Shown here in pieces: positions 41,321-52,621 of a stretch of DNA of 64,000 bases. Position 1 is the first letter of the stretch, and the number at the start of each line of letters is the position of its first letter. A program made the translations under genes and the position numbers. The notes below the pieces were generated by a model, which was not told where the DNA came from, did no database searches, and worked only from the letters and a program-made list of their open reading frames with translations. The stretch comes from Cantharellus purpuraceus (lineage: Eukaryota; Basidiomycota; Agaricomycetes; Cantharellales; Hydnaceae): NCBI GenBank assembly GCA_025174535.1, contig JALBUN010000001.1:3286001-3350000 (forward strand), in the 5' to 3' direction.

Positions 41321-42268
41321 TGTTACATCCTGTAACACCGAGTTCCGATCTCTGGATTCCATCTCCACCTCTGTCAACTCCACCTCCGTCAACTCCACCT
41401 CCGTCAACTCCACCTCCATCAACTCCACCTCCGTCAACTCCACCTCCATCAACTCCACCTCCGTCAACTCCACCTCCGTCAACTCCACCTCCATCAACTC
41501 CACCTCCGTCAACTCCACCTCCATCAACTCCACCTCCATCAACTCCACCTCCATCAACTCCACCTCCATCAACTCCACCTCCATCAACTCCACCTCCATC
41601 AACTCCACCTCCATCAACTCCACCTCCGTCAACTCCACCTCCGTCAACTCCACCTCCGTCAACTCCACCTCCGTCAACTCCACCTCCGTCAACTCCACCT
41701 CCATCAACTCCACCTCCATCAACTCCGGACCCCGCCATTGTTCTCCTCATTAGTAGTCTTCTTCTTATGGGTTACAACAACCGTTATACTTTCTAATTAT
41801 TTAGTATTAGTTCAGACATGAGTCCGAACTCTGAACTCCTTTCCATGTTGTATTCCATATTAGTCTTATTGTCTTATCGCTTTTAGTTTTACCATTCAAT
41901 TCTCTACATACTTATACGGGCTACTTCTTGTATGTTACAGTAGTTCGTATATCAACTAAGATTCCCCATCAGCTTCTTGGTTACTAGCTTCTTGACAAGT
42001 ATCTTCTTGACAAATCGAACTCCAGATCTTTGATCCAACTCCGTACTCCAAACTCCGAAATATTGGACTGACGATTCGAGGGGGCACAACACATAAGTTG
42101 AAGCCAAGTCCACTCGATCCGACTCAATAGTTATTTGTCCCCATCTGTCTCCGGTTGAACTGGAACAGTAAAGTCCCATCCCCTTCCTCACTAGTATCCG
42201 AACACCAGCTACTCCTTTAAACTCCAAGTTTTCAGCACTTAACAAGACCCATCGTTTCATGCGTGCTT
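41321..42268 (+). mobile_element. diverged LTR-like sequence with 15-bp minisatellite
   Basis: Begins TGTTACATCCTGTAACACC. The part near 42045-42110 (ACTCCGAAATATTGG, ACACATAAGTTGAAGCCAAG) is a distant relative of the gypsy-family LTR 3' half. Two dozen or so copies of a 15-bp unit, TCAACTCCACCTCC(G/A), fill about 41352-41727. The end was not defined; copia-derived coding sequence begins near 42269. Long Pro/Thr or Val/Gly open frames over the repeat are period artefacts. Confidence 0.55.
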
Positions 42269-43131
42269 GAAACACATCAATGTGCAATACCACTATACCT
42301 GTGAATGCATGGATGATGGTGAGATCACACTTTGACACCTCCCAGGCACAGAAATGCCAGCTGACATCCTCACGAAATGTTATGACTATATTCATTAACG
42401 CCCAGATCCCCATCCGATCCCCTCAGATCCCCGCACATATGAAATCTATACTCCATTTGGAAACCGCTACGTCTCCATTTACCTGTCCGATTGTCACCGC
42501 CGATTCCGCCCATCCGTCTCCAGTTCTGATTGATGCATCAGCATCACCATAGGAACCCAGACATCCATCCCCGTCGGACTCGGACATACTCATGTAAGGC
42601 CGTCGGCCTTGGAGACCCATCACTGGAGTAATTATTATTAGATTTCGAAAATGTATTTAAGTTGCCTGACTGGGGACTTCATTCCCCAGTTTGAATATCG
42701 AATCACACCTAGCTCCTAAGTCTGATCCTAATTCTCTAAGTCGTACTCCGACTCCGAAATCTCGGACACCGGTATTAGTGAGGGCGCAGCACATAAGCTG
42801 AAGCCAAGTCTGTTCCGACCCCCATGACGTGCTCCAACTCCAACCCAACCTCCAACCCAACCTCCAACCCAACCTCCAACCCAACCTCCAACCCAACCTC
42901 CAACCCAACCTCCAACCCAACCTCCAACCCAACCTCCAACCCAACCTCCAACCCAACCTCCAACCCAACCTCCAACCCAACCTCCAACCCAACCTCCAAC
43001 CCAACCTCCAACCCAACCTCCAACCCAACCTCCAACCCCAATCGGACCTAGTGCGTAACATGAAAGGCCTTCCAAGATACAAACACTGGAAGTTTGTACC
43101 CATGCTTGGATTAAGGGGGAATGTTGGAATT
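42269..43131 (+). pseudogene. Ty1/copia RNase H C-terminal relic, interrupted by a solo LTR
   Basis: Reads KHINVQYHYTCECMDDGEIT, L, a TGA, then HLPGTEMPADILTK; after the inserted LTR it continues GLPRYKHWKFVPMLGLRG. This is the conserved end of copia Pol (K-H-I-x-V-x-Y-H ... G-x-x-M-x-ADILTK-x-L). It is followed at once by a purine tract AAGGGGGAA and the copia LTR at 43132. The rest of the element is missing. Confidence 0.85.
42378..43060 (+). mobile_element. solo LTR of the gypsy family with expanded U5 minisatellite
   Basis: Forward copy, TGTTATGACTATATTC to GTGCGTAACA, enlarged to 683 bp by about 16 copies of the 12-bp unit CTCCAACCCAAC at roughly 42838-43035. Flanks are CGAAA (42373-42377) and TGAAA (43061-43065), a target duplication with one C-to-T change. 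It interrupts the copia relic at ILT-K. Confidence 0.92.
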
Positions 43132-43912
43132 GGATCGAGAGTCATAGATCATGAGCCTACAAACACCCACAACAAAGTAGTATATATCAATGTTATATCT
43201 CCATCCTCTCTCCTCAGTCTTTACACTCATGCTGTGTAGACTGAGGTGAGATATTTGTTACGCACTAGGTCCGATTGGGGGTTGGAGGTTGGGTTGGAGG
43301 TTGGGTCAGAGTTGGAGCACGTCATGGGGGTCGGAACAGACTTGGCTTCAGCTTATATGCTGCACCCTCACTAATACCGGTGTCCAAGATTTTGGAGGCA
43401 GAGTATGACTTAGAGAGTTAGGATCAGACTTAGGAACTAGGCGTGATTCGATATTCAAACTGGGGAATGAAGTCCCCAGTCAGGCAACTTAAATACATAT
43501 TTGAAATCTAATAATAATTACTCCGGTGATGGGTCTCCGAGGCTGACGGCCTTACATGAGTATGTCCAAGTCCGATGGGGATGGATGTCTGGGTTCCTAT
43601 GGTGATGCTGATGCATCAATCGGAACCGGAGACGGATGGGCAGAATCGGCGGTGACAATCAGACAGGTAGATGGAGATGTGGCGGTTTCCAAATGGAGTA
43701 TAGATTTCATATGTGTGGGGATCTGAGTGGATCAGACGGGGATCTGGACGTTAATGAATATAGTCATAACAATATTCTACTTAGTTACTGTTCACCATTT
43801 GTACTCACATCTACCCATGCCTTAGCTGAACTACGGCATAGGTAATACATACAGTCTTTACACTCATACTGTGTAGACTGAGCTGAACTATGGCATAGTT
43901 CCGCTCCCAACA
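43132..43912 (+). mobile_element. copia 3' LTR, interrupted by a gypsy solo LTR
   Basis: TGTTGGAATTGG to GCTCCCAACA with inverted ends TGTTGG/CCAACA; about 260 bp after removing the inserted LTR and its duplication. It follows the copia Pol end and purine tract as expected of a 3' LTR. A ~25 bp segment with GTGTAGACTGAG is repeated near both sides (43231 and 43871). Confidence 0.75.
43256..43771 (-). mobile_element. solo LTR of the gypsy family, TSD ATATT
   Basis: Reverse-orientation LTR with perfect ATATT duplications (43251-43255 and 43772-43776), nested within the copia LTR. It has a short U5 repeat block. Confidence 0.93.
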
Positions 43913-44286
43913 GAGTCATGGTAAGAGTCATAGCATGAGTTGTTGTAATCTGAACAGGATAATCTCAGTCTGTATATTGTGGATACGGCTTAGTGTAGTT
44001 ACCTGAACAGGATAATCTACAGACACAAATATAAATATGGACTGGAGAAAAAAGTGAACTGATGTCTCTCACCTCAGTCTGTATATTGTGGATACGGCTG
44101 AGGATGAGTGACCAGCTGCAGACATGTTATATACGTCTGCAGTGGTGAAAACTATTTTATGTAATGTGTAGGTGTGACAATGCATGAAACAACGGCACTG
44201 TTGGGGCATGACACACCGTGACGGACATTAATGTGGATAAATCACACAGCGCATGTGAGCCATAGATGCAGATATGTTCCATATCA
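43913..44286. other. mixed repeat debris
   Basis: Starts with GAGTCATGG...GAGTCATAGCATGAGTTG, like the TGAGTCA-rich part of the type 2 LTR. It then has two imperfect copies of a ~30 bp segment (CTCAGTCTGTATATTGTGGA at about 43965 and 44080). No gene seen. Confidence 0.4.
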
Positions 44287-44762
44287 CAACATGAGTCACT
44301 ATTATTCAAATAACTCAGGAAATACCCTGTTTCCCAGGCTGATCAGCACAGCTATGGGTAGGAACAGCTTTGATTGAAAGCTCCACCAAAAATGGAGTCA
44401 GGAGGAGCTGTGGTTGCCAAGATATTGAGCATTTACTGGCAGTGGTGATCAGATTGGGTTGGAGATTGAAATGAGTCATGTGATTGAAAATGAGTCAGTA
44501 GATCAGGTGACTCTGCTGACTTTGAAGCTGGTGACATCTGTGAAGTTTTGTGGGTCCATGTGGGTCCAAAACTTTGCCCAGCAGGACAATAAATTTGTGA
44601 ACCCATTTCTGCATGGAAAATTCCCAAAAAAAATATGAAAAAAATAGAGAATATTTGAAGAGAAAGCAGCATGTATATGCTGATATTTTAAGGCCATAAA
44701 GTGAAGAAAACAATTTCAGGACCATAAACAAGATCTTTTCAGGGAAAACCAGTTCCCATACA
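44287..44762 (+). mobile_element. type 2 LTR, 3' segment
   Basis: Matches 36305-36803 of the type 2 LTR, including TGAGTCA sites and the end GTTCCCATACA. It is probably the right end of the copy that begins at 39298, now spread over 5.4 kb by later insertions. Confidence 0.8.
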
Positions 44763-45031
44763 GCAGCTTGGACCTAGTGCATAACAAGCAGTTGGAAAAT
44801 GACTTCAATTATGAGGGTTCAGACAGGGGGAGGCAAAAAGACATGAGGTGGAATAGGGTAACCATGGTATATTTTATAAGACAAGCAAGGGGTGAAATAG
44901 CTGAGCAGCTATACAGCAGTATGAACATAATTCATGTGCCTTCTCCAGAGAAGCCAACCAACTCATTGCTCAATCCAGATTCTCTGGAGAAGGCACATGA
45001 CCCCAATATTCAAAGCTTCATGCCACAGTAG
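44763..45031 (+). pseudogene. gypsy LTR end fragment and a transposon-type coding relic
   Basis: GACCTAGTGCATAACA (to 44786) is the 3' end of a gypsy-family LTR. An open frame follows: KQLENDFNYEGSDRGRQKDM, RWNRVTMVYFIRQARGEIAE, MNIIHVPSPEKPTNSLL, ending IQSFMPQ. It looks like the C-terminus of a real protein, probably of a fungal transposon, but I cannot name the family. Confidence 0.45.
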
Positions 45032-45670
45032 CCACTCTTCCACTCATCCACTCTGCACATGGACCACTTCAATTTACTATATATACTGTACTCCTACATG
45101 TCTCTTCCTCACATCTCTTCTCTCTCACAGCTTGCGCTCAAAGTCACTAAACTTTCGACCGCTCGCCCATTTCACACCCCTACCCTTCCACTTTCCCAAA
45201 ATAATTTCTTTCTTTTTCTTTCTTCTTTTTCTTTCTCCTGTCTCGTTCATGAACTTAGCTTCCGCCGGCTTGAGCACGGCCCGGAGTTTGTCCCCCGGTC
45301 GCGCGAGAGAGCGGTGGCGACACAATAAACCTGCTAGCCCCTCACGTACGACTGACAGAGACGCACCCGCACGAAAGGAGCGTACCTGCACGTGCACGTA
45401 TGCCTGAGCTGTATGCTGGAACGACCTCATTTCCAAGAATTTGCCGCGGAATAGAAAAAACACCAGAAAAAATTAATTAGACCGAGAGCATACATGTGTG
45501 GTCAGCGGCTAACTGGGTTTCAAATCCAGGCGGTACAGGTGAACAGAGCCAACGGAGCCAGGAGCACGAGCGGCAGATTTAATTCTCAGGAGTGCTATAC
45601 TTCCAAGTCAACAACGAATTGCATGACAGGACTGCTGGGTTGATCAAAGTGTTTCCAGGAAACGTCGTGC
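45032..45670. other. intergenic, no gene recognised
   Basis: A minus-strand frame (45463-45125) with a Lys/Arg-rich middle is open, but its composition follows a CTTTCTTTTT-type pyrimidine run and no family was recognised. Nothing else is evident. Confidence 0.35.
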
Positions 45671-45994
45671 CTACTTGTTGACTATCCTTGGTCTTTTAAA
45701 TGGTACCCAAGGCCATGTTCTCACGAGGGACAGTATTACTCCAAGGAGAGATCGACATCGCCGACAAGGGCTATCCACTGCACATCCATTCTGATGGATC
45801 ACCCAAATACATCTAGTGAGACATGCAATAGCTTGGAGCCGCACCAGAAAATACAGGTCTGTCCCCAATTTAGGTGTTTTATTCCAGATATATTGAATCT
45901 CATGTGAGATTGTCACAAAGGTGTCGTAGGAAAGGAGAGCTGTTTCAAGTGGGGGAGCTGTTAGATAGGTTACGCACATGAGCCTTGGGCTCAA
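45671..45994 (-). pseudogene. DUF6533-type membrane protein, N-terminal relic
   Basis: The frame contains LETALLSYDTFVTISHEIQY, IWNKTPKLGTDLYFLVRL, which matches the opening of DUF6533 proteins (a YD-x-x-x-T-x-x-x-E-x-x-x-IW segment followed by F-L-x-R). These are multipass membrane proteins of unknown function that are abundant in Agaricomycetes. The remaining helices are not found downstream, and the frame decays into unrelated residues, so I treat it as a fragment. Confidence 0.5.
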
Positions 45995-46696
45995 CTATCG
46001 ATCAAGTCGTAATTGACAGCCATACTGATACCATATAATGAACTCAAAAATAATTTAACTACTCACGCACTCATCCTATTCAAAACATTGCGTATTACAT
46101 TATATCCAAAGAACGCGCGTTCTGCAACAAGCCGTTACGATTGTGTAAACGCCCTTGAGAGCCTCCTACTCTCGTACACGTCCCTCAGATACAGCCCAAT
46201 CCTCGATCACAAGTTTGACTCACCCGAGACCTATGAAACCTATAGGGTTTGATGAAAAAGGAGCTGAAGCTTGGCGTAACCATACATTCAGAGAAACATG
46301 TTCCCCGGTGCCGGGAGGCCTGGTTATTGAGCCCTGCCTATGTGACGGGGAAAGGACTTCATCTCACTCAATTGGTGCTGCTTTACCTGTCAAGATAGGC
46401 AATAAAGGGTACAGTGATACGCCTCTAGAGCGTACTTGGATTGGAATATGAACAAAAGAGTTCAGTATAAGTGACCAGGTGGGTTGAAAGAACGTCACGG
46501 TCTAGTCAAACCTCTACCAACATGATACAAAGCCAGTTCAAGAGAGTAGATGATCATGGTGAAATTACCCGCAAATTGCTTGTGCACATGGGGGTGTTTG
46601 AAGAGCCCTCACAAAGGGAAGATGTTGAAGTCAGGACACCGGGTGTGTGCGGTATTATCTAATGTAGGTGGTTGCGGTCTGTCCTATGGTCTCCCT
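45995..46696. other. intergenic upstream of the Ugo1-like gene
   Basis: No supportable gene; open frames are short and without motifs. It contains the promoter region of the Ugo1-like gene. Confidence 0.4.
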
Positions 46697-48217
46697 ATGA
46701 CTTCTCCAGGCTCATTGCGAGATTTATATTCCAATTCGCCTTCCTCCTGGTCATTCATTCCTTCGCCACCAAGTTCCTCGTCTTCCTCGCCCTTGAATTC
46801 TTCAACACCTAAACACGAGTGGTCCACTCGACCTGCCACTAACCCCGTTTTCGACCTGTCGCCAAGTTTCCCGCTTGAACACAATGGCCTTAATACCGAT
46901 ATTCGTGTGGTGCTCAAGGGATTCTTAGCTTCAGAATTATTGCAGTATACGGGCACAGCTCTCGTGATGCCATGGGAGGTCGGAAAGGTCCTCTTGCAGA
47001 TCCAATGGGTTCCTCGCGACTCGGAAGGTTTAGAAACGGAGGGTGGACGTGCTGTAGAGGAAGACGAGGTTTGTACTTATGCTCCTGGACGTCCTGGTGG
47101 GGAACTTATGCATCCGTTCAGTTGAGCGATGACTCCGACGAGGCTTACTTTCAAGACCCAGCATCGTCCATACCTTCTAGATACCCGCCGCCGAAGCCAC
47201 GGTTGTCCGATGAAGAGGGTTATATAGTTCGACGATCTGTGTTAGAGGAAGATACAAGACCTGAGTATGTAATGCCTATTGGCAAAACCAAGGGTGTGTG
47301 GGGTATGATCAAAAAGGTCGCACGTTTCAAGAATGGGGGGTGGTTGGCCCTCTGGAAAGGTACTTGACTCCCCAATATCTTATATTATAACGTGTTCATC
47401 CTCTGTAGGCCTATTAACTTCTTATTTGACCAATGCCATCTCATTGACTATCCAGCCTATCGTTCAGGAAATTATCATCTCACTATTTCCACTGCAACCC
47501 ATATCTCCTACACCGTTTCTGGCTCCATTTGCATCCCATGTTCTCACTGGCATCATACTTTCTCCACTTGACCTAGTGCGTACTCGCCTCATCGCACAAT
47601 CTTCCCTCCCTAGACATCGGACATACTCTGGTCCATTAAATGCGTTAACCCAAATCTTACAACATGAGGGAGGCCTACGAGGAGTATATCTACACCCTCA
47701 TCTTCTTATTCCCGCTGCTCTTGACAATGCGGTACGTCCGTTCGTCAACCTCGCCCTACCTTCGCTTCTGGCGACACGCCTTGGCGTCAACGAGGACAGT
47801 CATCCTGTTGTATGGACTGCCACTGAACTTATGGCGGGCTGCCTGTCAAGTCTTATGACAACGCCGATTGAGACAGTGAGGAGGCGATTGCAGGTGCAAA
47901 CACGCGGGACAGGGAAGTTCAAGCCATGCGTAGAGACGCGACCGAGGCCGTATCATGGTGTTGTGGACACGGTGTGGCGTATCGTGACTGAAGAGCGGTC
48001 TGGTGCACTGAGGTCGCCAAGGAAGACAACAAGCAAAGGCAAAGGCAAAGAGAGGGAACGTCATGCGGAGGGAGGGGATGAAGGCTGGATAGCTTTCGGT
48101 GGCATCGGGCAGCTTTATCATGGTCTAGGTATGAATATGGGAGCCGTTTTTGTGGTTTCTATACTCAGCGCACTAGCGGGTGGTCAAGAGGCAGAATCTG
48201 GTTGGGCGGAGTTATGA
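46697..48217 (+). CDS. Ugo1-like mitochondrial carrier-domain protein
   Basis: Members of this branch sit in the mitochondrial outer membrane and link Fzo1 and Mgm1 during fusion (yeast Ugo1, animal SLC25A46). Start MTSPGSLRDLYSNSP at 46697. The N-terminal third is Ser/Pro-rich, followed by VLKGFLASELLQYTGTALVM, PWEVGKVLLQIQWVPR, an acidic spacer, WGMIKKVARFKNGGWLALWK, and after an intron the carrier repeats SPLDLVRTRLIAQSSLPRHR and TTPIETVRRRLQVQTR. The ends are diverged from transport carriers, as expected for Ugo1. A Lys/Arg-rich loop (KTTSKGKGKERERH) lies before the last helix. Introns near 47070-47120 and 47361-47408. Appears intact. Confidence 0.78.
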
Positions 48218-48336
48218 GTAGAGATCACGCATGCACACTGTATCCACAAGTAGTCTACAAGATCACATGAATTGACAAAATCCCAGTTCACTCAAACATT
48301 CGCACTGATACATTTTAACAAAATATAACTGCTACT

Positions 48337-50169
48337 TTACGAGTCTGCGCTGCCCCATATTCTGACCTCTCGTCCTGCAAGTCCCCAGATCTCCTGACCA
48401 TCCTGCGCGAACTGGATGCTAACCACCTCTTCACCCTCGTTGAACTTGACAACTTCATCCCATGTCTTATGCGCAAAAATTGATGTGCCGCCCGACCCTG
48501 CAACACCCAAGAACTGTGCGCTTGGATCATACACGACTTTGTTTAATTTGAAACCATCTCCAAGGTCAAGGACATGTGCCTCGCGTTGCTTCCTCAAATC
48601 CCAAATAGCAACCGTACTCGAAGACGACGGCGCCATCAGGTGGTAACCATTTTCAGAGAAGGAAAGTGTGTGAGTGGCAAAGGGTGCCGAGTCAGGCGTA
48701 CTCGATCCAGGCGTAAGCACAGCACCGACTTTTCCCGAACGGACATCATAAATTTGTATGGTCGAGTTCGGCGTACCGAGCGCAAGTAGTGCACCGTCAG
48801 GATGAATACTCAACGCCGTATAAGGATCCTCTCCCACAGCCGATTGGAATATAAGCTGGAACGTATTGAGGCTGTGCAGGGAGTATGTCCTATCCACAGA
48901 CACCAGGGCAAGAATGGACTGAGTGGGATGAACACCTAGACCCGTAATTTCACCCTTGTGCGTCTTAATCGTCTGCTTTGGTGCATAGTCGCCTGAGGCG
49001 GCATCGTGGGCCCACACCCTCGCAGTTTTATCGGCGCTGCCGGATAGTACAAGCCTAGGCTCACCGTCCTTCTCGCGAAACTGGACAGTATGTATTTTCT
49101 TTGTGTGTCCTTTGAGTGTAGCAGCTACTTTGCCAGCATCACGGTCATAAAGTTGAACGATCTTGTCGTTACCTCCGGTGACAAAAAGAGAAGGTTGTGT
49201 CCGCGACAGTGCTAATGTGTTGATACCTGCTGGTGACGAGGAATGAAGAGATGGTATGGTGTGTTTAAGCGTATAGGCTTGCAACTGTGCAGCGGAGGGG
49301 TAGTTTGGTGGTGGCTTGCGCTTTTTCCGTGACGATGAAAGCCTGAGCGACGTGATTAATGGCTTCTACCTTCCATGGCATCATGAAATAAACTTACGTT
49401 TTAGAGAGTTCCTCAATTTCGGCAACAACATCAGATGGTAAGCCCTGTGTATCAGCATTGTCCCCCATTTCCACATCGGCATCAGGACCTGCAGGGTCAA
49501 TCCCCATAGTCGCCTTCACGTTGGCAAGGGCCCTGCAAACAAAAGACCTTAGCCTCACGAAGGGCATATTGATGTATGACTGACTCTCGAGCAGCATCAC
49601 GCTCTCTGATTAAACGTGCCGCTACACGGGTTGCAGCATCCTGTTGATACAAGGCATGACTGAGTTCTTGTCGAGTAGAATTGTACTGTTGTTTGAGAGC
49701 GAAAGTTTCGAGTGCTAATGCGTCCCACTCATTTTGAAGGGTGTGCAGGAGGGCAGGGATTGAAGCTAAGTTGGGTGGTCGTGGCGCAGACATTTTGGGG
49801 TCTGCATACGAGAATTGTCAGTTTCAAGACGCGAAAAAATTTGCAGCGCATTGAGGATGGCAGGCGCGGTGTATCAGATTTTTAGTACTAATCAATGCTC
49901 AGGGCTCATCAACAGCTTCTAGTTGATTATTTTTCGTGCAAATGAATCATCATTCGACAATGCCATCCCCACTACAGCTGCGACGGGAATGAAGACTCAC
50001 TGGCTTGTATGGTGATAAGGTCCGACTCCTCTAGCTTATCACCGGTGATGGGTTCTGTCCCATTCTCCTCGATATACTTGATAATAAGACGGCGTTCATA
50101 TACGTGGCCTGACTTTTGAGATACCACAGCATCTTGGGGAGGCTCGCCAGAGATGGCGCAAAAGAACAT
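48337..50169 (-). CDS. PRP19: Prp19, U-box E3 ligase of the spliceosomal NineTeen complex
   Basis: Start at 50169 gives [20 protein letters not shown], the U-box, with [20 protein letters not shown]. The next exon reads [20 protein letters not shown] and [20 protein letters not shown], the tetramerisation coiled coil. The large last exon (from 49284) holds the WD40 propeller: [68 protein letters not shown], ending [11 protein letters not shown]. Prp19 ubiquitinates Prp3/Prp4 partners and is needed to stabilise the catalytic spliceosome. Length and domain order are as in the family. The start is 94 bp from that of the divergent SEC17 gene. Confidence 0.95.
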
Positions 50170-50263
50170 GGCGGGAAAAGAGACAAAGTTTGGGCAAGAC
50201 CCACATGCGCCCACACCTACCAGTGACGCATTTGACCCTTCGTCTCCCTCTTACATATCCATC
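50170..50263. promoter_or_regulatory. 94-bp shared promoter between PRP19 and SEC17
   Basis: The two start codons face away from each other across 94 bp, so both promoters and 5' leaders must overlap or lie inside the neighbouring gene. No TATA consensus is visible. Confidence 0.6.
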
Positions 50264-51297
50264 ATGGCTCCGCAGAGCCCGGCTTATGGTCTGCTTGCGA
50301 AGGCTGAGAAGAAACTTGGATCCGGGGGTGGTTGGTTCAACTTTGACTCGAGCTCTTCAAAATTCGAGCAGGCTGGCGACCTCTTCCAACAAGCTGCCAA
50401 TCAGTTCAAGATCGAAAAACAATTCAAAGATTCCGGCGATGCTTTCTCCAAAGAAGCAGAATGTAGAGAGAAGGCTGGAGAGACAAACGAAGCTGCAAAT
50501 GCATGGTGGAACGCCGCGAAGAGCTACAAGCAGGGCCACCCTGAACGTGCGGCAAGTCAACTTTGAGCAGGATGCCTTTTAACTGTTTATTATAGTGGCT
50601 ATACAAGCACTTGCCCAGACGATCACCTTTCTGACGAAAGCCGGGCGGTTTAGGCAGGCTGCCGACCGGGAGAAAGAGATCGCCCAGATCCATCTGCAGG
50701 AATCCAATGACCTTGCCAGGGCCTGCGAAAGTTATGAACGGGCTGGGGAGTGGTATGCCCAAGAAGATGCTCATGCGTGAGTGGGGCTTCGTACGTTCAA
50801 CAACAACCCGCTCATGTATATTTCTCAATTAGAACCGCCAATGCCTGTTTCAAAGATGCGGCTGATTTGCACGCCGAACTGGACGAATTTCCTGCCGCCA
50901 TTGCGCGCTATGAGAAAGTCGCGGATCATTCACTCACTTCATCTCTCACGAAATACAGCGTGAAGGAGTACTGGCTTCGAGCTAGCTTATGCGCCCTTGC
51001 CATGCGGGTATGGACCGTCCATTTACTCAATCCTGATAACTCCTAACGTTGGTCATTCAGGACCCTATCACTGCAAGACGCAACTTGACTCGCTACAGCA
51101 CGCAGGACGTGACATTTCCAAGTACGCGCGAAGCAAAGTTTGTTGGCGCTCTGATTGAAGCCATAGAGGCTGGGGATAATGAAGCGTATACCGCGGCTGT
51201 GGTGGAGTACGACCAGGTCACGAAGCTTGACAATTGGAAGACAAGCATTCTTCTGAAGATCAAGAAGACGATTGAAGATGATGATCCTCTCACTTAA
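50264..51297 (+). CDS. SEC17: alpha-SNAP (Sec17), SNARE disassembly adaptor
   Basis: Recruits the ATPase NSF/Sec18 to cis-SNARE complexes after membrane fusion. I chose MAPQSPAYGLLAKAEKKL at 50264 because family members start this close to the KAEKK helix; an upstream in-frame ATG at 50153 overlaps PRP19. The TPR-like repeats are visible: KFEQAGDLFQQAANQFKIEK, DAFSKEAECREKAGETNEAA, ITFLTKAGRFRQAADREKEI, ACESYERAGEWYAQEDA, ANACFKDAADLHAELDEFPA, YSVKEYWLRASLCALA, and the C-terminal FPSTREAKFVGALIEAIEAG and KLDNWKTSILLKIKKTI. Introns near 50548-50594, 50778-50830 and 51008-51060. The conserved C-terminal leucine-rich Sec18-activating end is present in near-standard form (DDDPLT). Confidence 0.95.
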
Positions 51298-51421
51298 ACG
51301 TTGTACATCTGTGACTAGTTTGACATGTAGGAATTTGCTTAATGACTAGCGTATAAGACTTGTATAGATTGGGCTATATGTGACTGCGATTACTGTGCAC
51401 TGCGTACCGGCGGCTAAGGCT

Positions 51422-52621
51422 ATGCTGACACGTCAAGTCGCGACCATGTATGGTCTCGCGCATCTACTCCTATTACTTATACATACGCTTTATGGATTCA
51501 AAAATTTCCTCTTTTCATTGGTCCCTCATCGCAATCCAAAGCCCCTCCTTGCACGACGTCGAAAGTTGCCTGTACACTTAGCATTGCTTCTGATCCCAGA
51601 TGCAGAAAACCATGACACGCGGGAGGAAGAACGCGTGATGGAGCAATGCGTAGAACATGTTGTAGAGTGGTGCAAGCAGCTTGAAATACAAAGGCTAAGT
51701 GTATACGACCATGATGGTGTGTCAAACGTTATGTTCAAAGACTTTCGGCTTATCCAACGCCAGGAGTACTCAGCTGCAAGTCCGTGCATGCGTCGCCCAC
51801 ACTCTCTCATGTGTTGCTAGAGGCCAAAAGTGATACATCCCTCGGCCGGAGGCCACTCACGCCACCGCTTTCTGACACCGACTCTTCGAGAGCGAAGTCA
51901 CCAGATTTTGAACCGGTAATGGGCTCCGCTGTCAGTACCTATAAAATACCCTACTTGTCTGGCAACGCTGCCACAGAGAACGAGAAGATGAAGAAGAGGA
52001 CACCTCACGGGCGGCACCATTCCCGTACGACCGACCAATTGTGAACCAAACTCTTTCTAAGACCTTTTACAGAGCTGTTTGAGTCTAGAGCACGCCTCCA
52101 GACACTTACCTTACACTTTCTCTCTAGAGAATCGTCAAAACCCGCCATAGCTGAAGCAGCTCAGTCGTTGGCGTTGGCGTCACGAAAGTCCGTTGAGCCT
52201 TTCAGGCTAACGATCGATGCTCTGGGCGATTTACTGGAAGGTCCGTCTTGACGTGCAGCGCCTTTGCTGTTAACTTAAAAACAACACCCTTGCAGGCGAG
52301 TCAGGCTTTCCTCCGCCCGATCTACTAATCGTGCATCCATTGTACCCTTCCACCGCGCCGCTTGAACTGCATGGCTTTCCGCCATGGCAGATACGATTAT
52401 CTGAAATCTAGTGCGTGCTTACAGATTCCTTCTCCATCGTCGTTTCATGTTTCACATGTAGCTATGCGCCCCGCCATGGAGGCATCCTGCGCCTCATTCT
52501 GCGATGGCTGATGCCTCGTCGACGTAGACATCATTTGTCCACAGCCTCGCCAATCTCTGAAATTGATTTCCGTAGAGCCCTTGATGAGTATTCTGGGGCA
52601 GAGATGCGATTAGGCAAATAA
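51422..52621 (+). CDS. NUS1: Nus1 / NgBR-type subunit of dehydrodolichyl diphosphate synthase
   Basis: The non-catalytic partner of cis-prenyltransferase that makes dolichol in the endoplasmic reticulum. The N-terminus has one membrane helix (GLAHLLLLLIHTLYGF), then KLPVHLALLL, EQCVEHVVEWCKQLEIQRLS and VYDHDGV, the start of the cis-prenyltransferase-like fold. A Ser/Pro-rich insert (RRPLTPPLSDTDSSRAKSPD) is followed by ESRARL-type helices, then PDLLIVHPLYPSTAPLELHG and FPPWQIRLSEI. The last exon ends DEYSGAEMRLGK, preserving the C-terminal RxG motif that NgBR proteins donate to the partner active site. Alternative start at 51380 adds 14 residues. Introns near 51830-52070 were not all fixed. 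Confidence 0.85.

Noticed and set aside
41268..41796. STPPP and VDGGG repeat ORFs of 134-160 aa
   Set aside because: The 15-bp minisatellite keeps every frame open; no start context, no flanking homology.
45125..45463. Minus-strand Lys/Arg-rich ORF (112 aa)
   Set aside because: Driven by a pyrimidine-rich stretch on the plus strand; no family recognised and no support for expression.
45505..45535. T-loop-like GGGTTTCAAATCC suggesting a tRNA
   Set aside because: The neighbouring bases do not form acceptor or anticodon stems and no A/B box pair fits.
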